Positions 6,132 through 8,841 of a stretch of DNA of 8,841 nt are shown here, one piece after another. Numbering within the stretch: the first letter of the stretch is position 1; every line of letters begins with the position of its first letter. Source of the stretch: DATAMF01 sp964472565 (GTDB taxonomy: Bacteria > Chloroflexota > Anaerolineae > Aggregatilineales > Aggregatilineaceae); NCBI GenBank assembly GCA_964472565.1, contig CAYYNB010000217.1:1-8841 (forward strand). The letters run 5' to 3'. The notes under the pieces are model-generated. The model saw only the letters and a list, made by a program, of their open reading frames with translations. It had not been told where the DNA came from and did not search any database. Both the position numbers and the translations under genes were made by a program.

Positions 6132-7631
6132 ATGATCAAGTATACCCATAAGGCCTTAAATTTTGTTTTAATTGGATGCATCGTGTTCACTGTGTGGGCC
6201 GGAGGTAGTCGCGCGGTGGCACAAGAAACCCCGCGTTTTGAGCCTGCCCCTTGCGCTTTCGAAGTACCTGCTGGTTACAATGTAGATTGTGGTTATCTCG
6301 TGGTCCCCGAAAACCGTGAACAACCGGATGGCACATGGATCAAACTGCATGTGGCGATTTTTAGGAGTCGCAGCGATCATCCACTGCCTGACCCCGTAAT
6401 CTATCTGGCGGGCGGCGGGGGGTACAACCAGCTTGACGCGGTTGGGCACTATCTGGGCGAAGCCGGAGGTGATGCGATTCTGGCCGAGCGTGACTACATC
6501 CACTACAACCAGCGCGGCGCAGACTACAGTGATCCGGTTGTAGATTGTCCCGCTCATATCACCACACTGGCGGAACTCGCCGCGCAGGGCCTTCCGCTGG
6601 TGGAGCGTAACGCGCGTGAGCAGGAAGCGCTGTTGAACTGCTGGGAGACGCTGAGCGCGCAGGGAATCGATCTGACCCAGTACAACAGCGCAGCCAACGC
6701 CGCCGATGCCAACGATCTCCGCATCGCGTTAGGCTATGACCAGGCCAACTACTATGGTACATCCTACGGCACCCGCTTGGCGCTTACCCTGATGCGTGAT
6801 TATCCTGCGGGCGTGCGCAGCGTGATTCTTGACTCGGTTTACCCGCCGCATGTGGATTACTACAGCGAATATACGTCAAATGTGGCCCGTACATTCGAGC
6901 TTGTATTTGCCGCTTGTGCTGCCGATGCGTCGTGCAGTGCGCGTTATCCAGACATTGACCAGACCTTGTATGCGGCTATCGACCGGCTGAATGAAACCCC
7001 CGTCACGCGCACGCTTGGCGATTACACAGTGACCGTGAATGGTAACATGCTGCTCGAAGCCATGGAATTAATGCTTTATGCACCGGCCTCTATTGCGGCG
7101 CTCCCCTGGCTGATCGACAACGCCAGCCAGAACCACTTTGAGCCGATAGATGGGTTGTTCTACGCGCTGCTCACGGACATTCCCAGCAGCATTAACTGGA
7201 CCATGTTTTATGCCATGCAGTGCCAGGAGGAAGTCCCCTTTGAAGATCGTGCGCAAATCGCTGAACTGGTAGCGAATATTCCTTCTCAACTCGCCACGTT
7301 CTACAGGACACGCTGGACTGAATTTGCGTTTGATTTGTGTGAACAGTGGGATAGGTCCGTCGCTGATCCGCTCGAAAATGAGCCGGTAGTCAGTGATATT
7401 CCGGCCCTGGTGCTGGCCGGATATTACGATCCGGCGACACCCCCCGCCTGGAGTCAGAGCGCCGCTGCCTATCTCAGCCACAGTTATTATGTCGAGTTTC
7501 CGACGATGAGTCACGGCATCATGCGCAATGGCGGCTGCGGATTGTCGATTGGGATGCAGTTCTTAAACGATCCCACTACGCCGCCCGATACGAGCTGCAT
7601 TGACACGCTGCGGCTGCCGGCATTCAATTAG
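6132..7631 (+). CDS. Secreted alpha/beta hydrolase of the TAP-like / tripeptidyl aminopeptidase family
   Basis: The protein has 499 residues. GAGGAG lies 5 bases before the ATG. Residues 1-30 form a signal peptide with an AVA-Q cleavage site, so the enzyme is exported. The fold follows the TAP-type pattern: CGYLVVPENREQPDG near the mature N-terminus, the oxyanion-loop region YLAGGGGYNQ, HYNQRGADYSDP, the nucleophile elbow GTSYGT with Ser211, the acid in GYYDPATPP (Asp433) and the base in MSHGIM (His461). Several Cys pairs in the mature part suggest disulfides. Family members release peptides or cleave esters and amides from extracellular substrates, and which applies here cannot be told. The usual GGPG of the oxyanion loop is GGGG. 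It appears to be transcribed alone: divergent from the isomerase-like gene and convergent with the AraC-type gene. I see no clear terminator after the stop. Confidence 0.9.
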   Translation: MIKYTHKALNFVLIGCIVFTVWAGGSRAVAQETPRFEPAPCAFEVPAGYNVDCGYLVVPENREQPDGTWIKLHVAIFRSRSDHPLPDPVIYLAGGGGYNQLDAVGHYLGEAGGDAILAERDYIHYNQRGADYSDPVVDCPAHITTLAELAAQGLPLVERNAREQEALLNCWETLSAQGIDLTQYNSAANAADANDLRIALGYDQANYYGTSYGTRLALTLMRDYPAGVRSVILDSVYPPHVDYYSEYTSNVARTFELVFAACAADASCSARYPDIDQTLYAAIDRLNETPVTRTLGDYTVTVNGNMLLEAMELMLYAPASIAALPWLIDNASQNHFEPIDGLFYALLTDIPSSINWTMFYAMQCQEEVPFEDRAQIAELVANIPSQLATFYRTRWTEFAFDLCEQWDRSVADPLENEPVVSDIPALVLAGYYDPATPPAWSQSAAAYLSHSYYVEFPTMSHGIMRNGGCGLSIGMQFLNDPTTPPDTSCIDTLRLPAFN

Positions 7632-7748
7632 CAACACTAGTGAATGTTCCAGTTTTTGATGAGGACGCGCTTCGTTCAAGTCCCATCGAACGCTTATCCA
7701 GCCGCGCGCAGCTCACATCTTTCGCGGCACAATCGACACATGCCCGTA

Positions 7749-7770
7749 GGGGCGTATCGCCATACGCCCC
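7749..7770. repeat. Perfect hairpin repeat between the convergent hydrolase and AraC-type genes
   Basis: GGGGCGTAT (7749-7757) and ATACGCCCC (7762-7770) form a 9-bp perfect stem with the 4-base loop CGCC. It lies 15 bases past the AraC-type stop and has no T-run on either side, so it is not a standard intrinsic terminator. Its flank CGTAGGGG also occurs at 8778-8785. It looks like a dispersed REP-like palindrome. The rest of the 7632-7784 gap shows nothing I can name. Confidence 0.75.
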
Positions 7771-7784
7771 GCTTGTTCCCCCCC

Positions 7785-8666
7785 TCACCCCATCTTCTTC
7801 ACAATCGGAATCCAGATTTCGCTGTGAAAATCCGGCGCGCTGGTATCCGGATGCTCATTCCACAACATCTCCGGCCCCACGCTGATCTCATACCCCGACA
7901 TAGCGAACCACTCCCCATAGATGCGCGCCCAGACGTTTTGCAGCGTTTCTGGAAACTTCCCCCGCGCCGTGAACACGCCCCACGTCGAAGCGGGCACATC
8001 CAGCACCGCCCATTTTCCCGCCGCCGCGTCCCAGTGAGTCGTCGCCGCGCCGATATACTGATCCAGTTCCGATCCGTCGCCCCGACCTTCCGCAAAGTTG
8101 ATCGAAGCGCTCACCAATCCGGTAGGCTCCGTGTTCGACATCGCTTTCAACGCGCGAATGTCATCCATCGTCAGGCTGGCCCACATCGCCGCAATCTCTG
8201 GATTCACGCCCTCGTATTGTAGCCTGACACGTTTTTTCAGGCCCACGATCTGAAATGCCCCTTTTTCGACAATCCGGTAATCCATATCCTCTGCTCCTTG
8301 AACGGTTAGCTGAAACGTCATCGGTGGCACCGCTTTGAGCACAACTCCCTCGCGTCGAGCGTCGGATGGCATAACACCGTGCAGCTTGTAGAAAGCCCGC
8401 GCGAACGCATCCGCCGAGTCGTAGCCATACGTCACCGCGAGATCGATCACCCGGCTGCTGCTCTGGCGTAATTCGACTGCTGCCTGTGACAATCGCCTGC
8501 GCCGGATATACTCACCCAGCGTCATCCCCGCCAGAAAAGAAAACAGCCGCCGAAAATGATATTCCGAGCATCCCGCCAGTTGCGCGACCTGTTGAAAATC
8601 GATCTCTTCCGCCAGATGGGCCTCGATGTAACGCATCGCCCGGTTGAGTTGTTGGAACTGATCCAT
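7785..8666 (-). CDS. AraC-family regulator with GyrI-like effector-binding domain
   Basis: The protein has 293 residues from the ATG at 8666. An in-frame GTG at 8678 lies inside the ribosome site AAAGGTGG, which is spaced 8 bases from the ATG, so the ATG is chosen. Residues 1-107 hold two helix-turn-helix motifs: the first about 26-45 (FQQVAQLAGCSEYHFRRLF), the second about 72-100 (VIDLAVTYGYDSADAFARAF, ending GVMPSDAR). About 128-290 is a GyrI-like / Rob-C-type domain (DYRIVEKGAFQIVGLKKRV at its start, FHSEIWIPIV at its end). Such proteins are cytoplasmic transcription regulators, usually activators, that bind small often hydrophobic or cationic ligands and commonly control efflux or stress genes. 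No efflux gene is in the window. It may regulate itself, the convergent hydrolase or genes beyond the right edge. Confidence 0.92.
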   Translation of the reverse strand: MDQFQQLNRAMRYIEAHLAEEIDFQQVAQLAGCSEYHFRRLFSFLAGMTLGEYIRRRRLSQAAVELRQSSSRVIDLAVTYGYDSADAFARAFYKLHGVMPSDARREGVVLKAVPPMTFQLTVQGAEDMDYRIVEKGAFQIVGLKKRVRLQYEGVNPEIAAMWASLTMDDIRALKAMSNTEPTGLVSASINFAEGRGDGSELDQYIGAATTHWDAAAGKWAVLDVPASTWGVFTARGKFPETLQNVWARIYGEWFAMSGYEISVGPEMLWNEHPDTSAPDFHSEIWIPIVKKMG

Positions 8667-8689
8667 GCGTGTGACCACCTTTCAACCGC

Positions 8690-8751
8690 ATCATAGCAGA
8701 TCAATTCTATCCCCATCCGACATTGGCGGTACGGATTTTATCGGTTATCGG
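8690..8751 (-). promoter_or_regulatory. Upstream region of the AraC-type gene with -10-like box and tandem 7-mer
   Basis: On the minus strand TATGAT (8695-8690) is a -10 candidate about 24 bases before the ATG, without a clear -35. Further upstream the 7-mer TTATCGG occurs twice in a row on the plus strand (8738-8744 and 8745-8751), a possible site for a regulator binding one helix face. Neither is proven. Confidence 0.3.
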
Positions 8752-8778
8752 ACGCGGTTGGCTATCCCCCGCCGATTC

Positions 8779-8802
8779 GTAGGGGTACTGCTTGCTGCGC
8801 CC
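8779..8802. repeat. Degenerate GTAGGGG-type palindromic repeat
   Basis: The stretch opens GTAGGGGT and closes GCGCCC; from 8783 to 8802 it folds as an imperfect hairpin with two mismatches and one G-T pair. It shares the CGTAGGGG start with the repeat at 7749-7770, so it may be a decayed copy of the same or a sister family. Confidence 0.45.
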
Positions 8803-8807
8803 AACTT

Positions 8808-8837
8808 CCCCCTCTTCCAACTCGGTTGGAGAGGGGG
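8808..8837. repeat. Hairpin repeat CCCCCTCTTCCAAC / GTTGGAGAGGGGG
   Basis: The arms at 8808-8821 and 8825-8837 pair over 13 bp with one bulged T and the 3-base loop TCG. There is no T-run. It resembles short dispersed palindromes seen in intergenic DNA of several bacterial phyla and stands near the window edge, 141 bases upstream of the AraC-type start codon. Confidence 0.65.
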
Positions 8838-8841
8838 ACCG

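Noticed and set aside
6008..6190. Minus-strand 60-codon frame upstream of the hydrolase gene
   Set aside because: It overlaps the hydrolase start and signal peptide, and shows no recognisable domain or promoter.
7640..8222. Plus-strand open frames over the AraC-type gene
   Set aside because: They are shadows of the effector-domain coding region on the minus strand.

Overview
The window most resembles a chromosomal segment of a Chloroflexota bacterium, probably Anaerolineae-like. The clues are a moderately high G+C content, a transmembrane Ser/Thr kinase with extracellular SH3-type sensor domains, a secreted Cys/SH3/FecR-like protein with a Thr-Pro-Glu tail, and short GTAGGGG-type palindromic repeats between genes. 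The taxon is inferred from gene style only; there is no rRNA or other phylogenetic marker here. I see no tRNA, rRNA, CRISPR array or transposase.

Layout. Positions 1-1440 (minus) hold a Ser/Thr protein kinase whose C-terminus runs off the left edge. A strong intrinsic terminator (1517-1546) separates it from 1583-3010 (minus), a secreted protein with an N-terminal Cys-rich region, an SH3-like domain, a FecR-like segment and a tail encoded by a 24-bp tandem repeat. A 112-bp divergent promoter region leads to a SulP/SLC26-type anion transporter with a STAS domain (3123-4790, plus). That gene meets a DUF3224-type gene (4791-5201, minus) stop to stop, with no gap. Next come a VOC (glyoxalase-like) reading frame that lacks any start codon (5221-5610, plus), a muconolactone-isomerase-like small protein (5635-5925, minus), a secreted TAP-type alpha/beta hydrolase (6132-7631, plus) and an AraC-type regulator with a GyrI-like effector domain (7785-8666, minus). 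The right edge is intergenic DNA with two hairpin repeats.

How the parts relate. Most genes are single transcription units, often convergent or divergent, so this is not one large operon. Two themes stand out. The left part encodes envelope sensing: a kinase with an extracellular SH3 domain beside a secreted SH3/FecR-like protein, plus an anion transporter. The right part carries small-molecule-binding folds (DUF3224, VOC, dimeric alpha/beta barrel, GyrI) and a secreted hydrolase, typical of accessory metabolism or detoxification. I found no clear defence or mobile system. The most unusual points are the uncharacterised N-terminal domain and repeat tail of the secreted SH3 protein, the VOC frame without a start codon, and the hairpin repeats.
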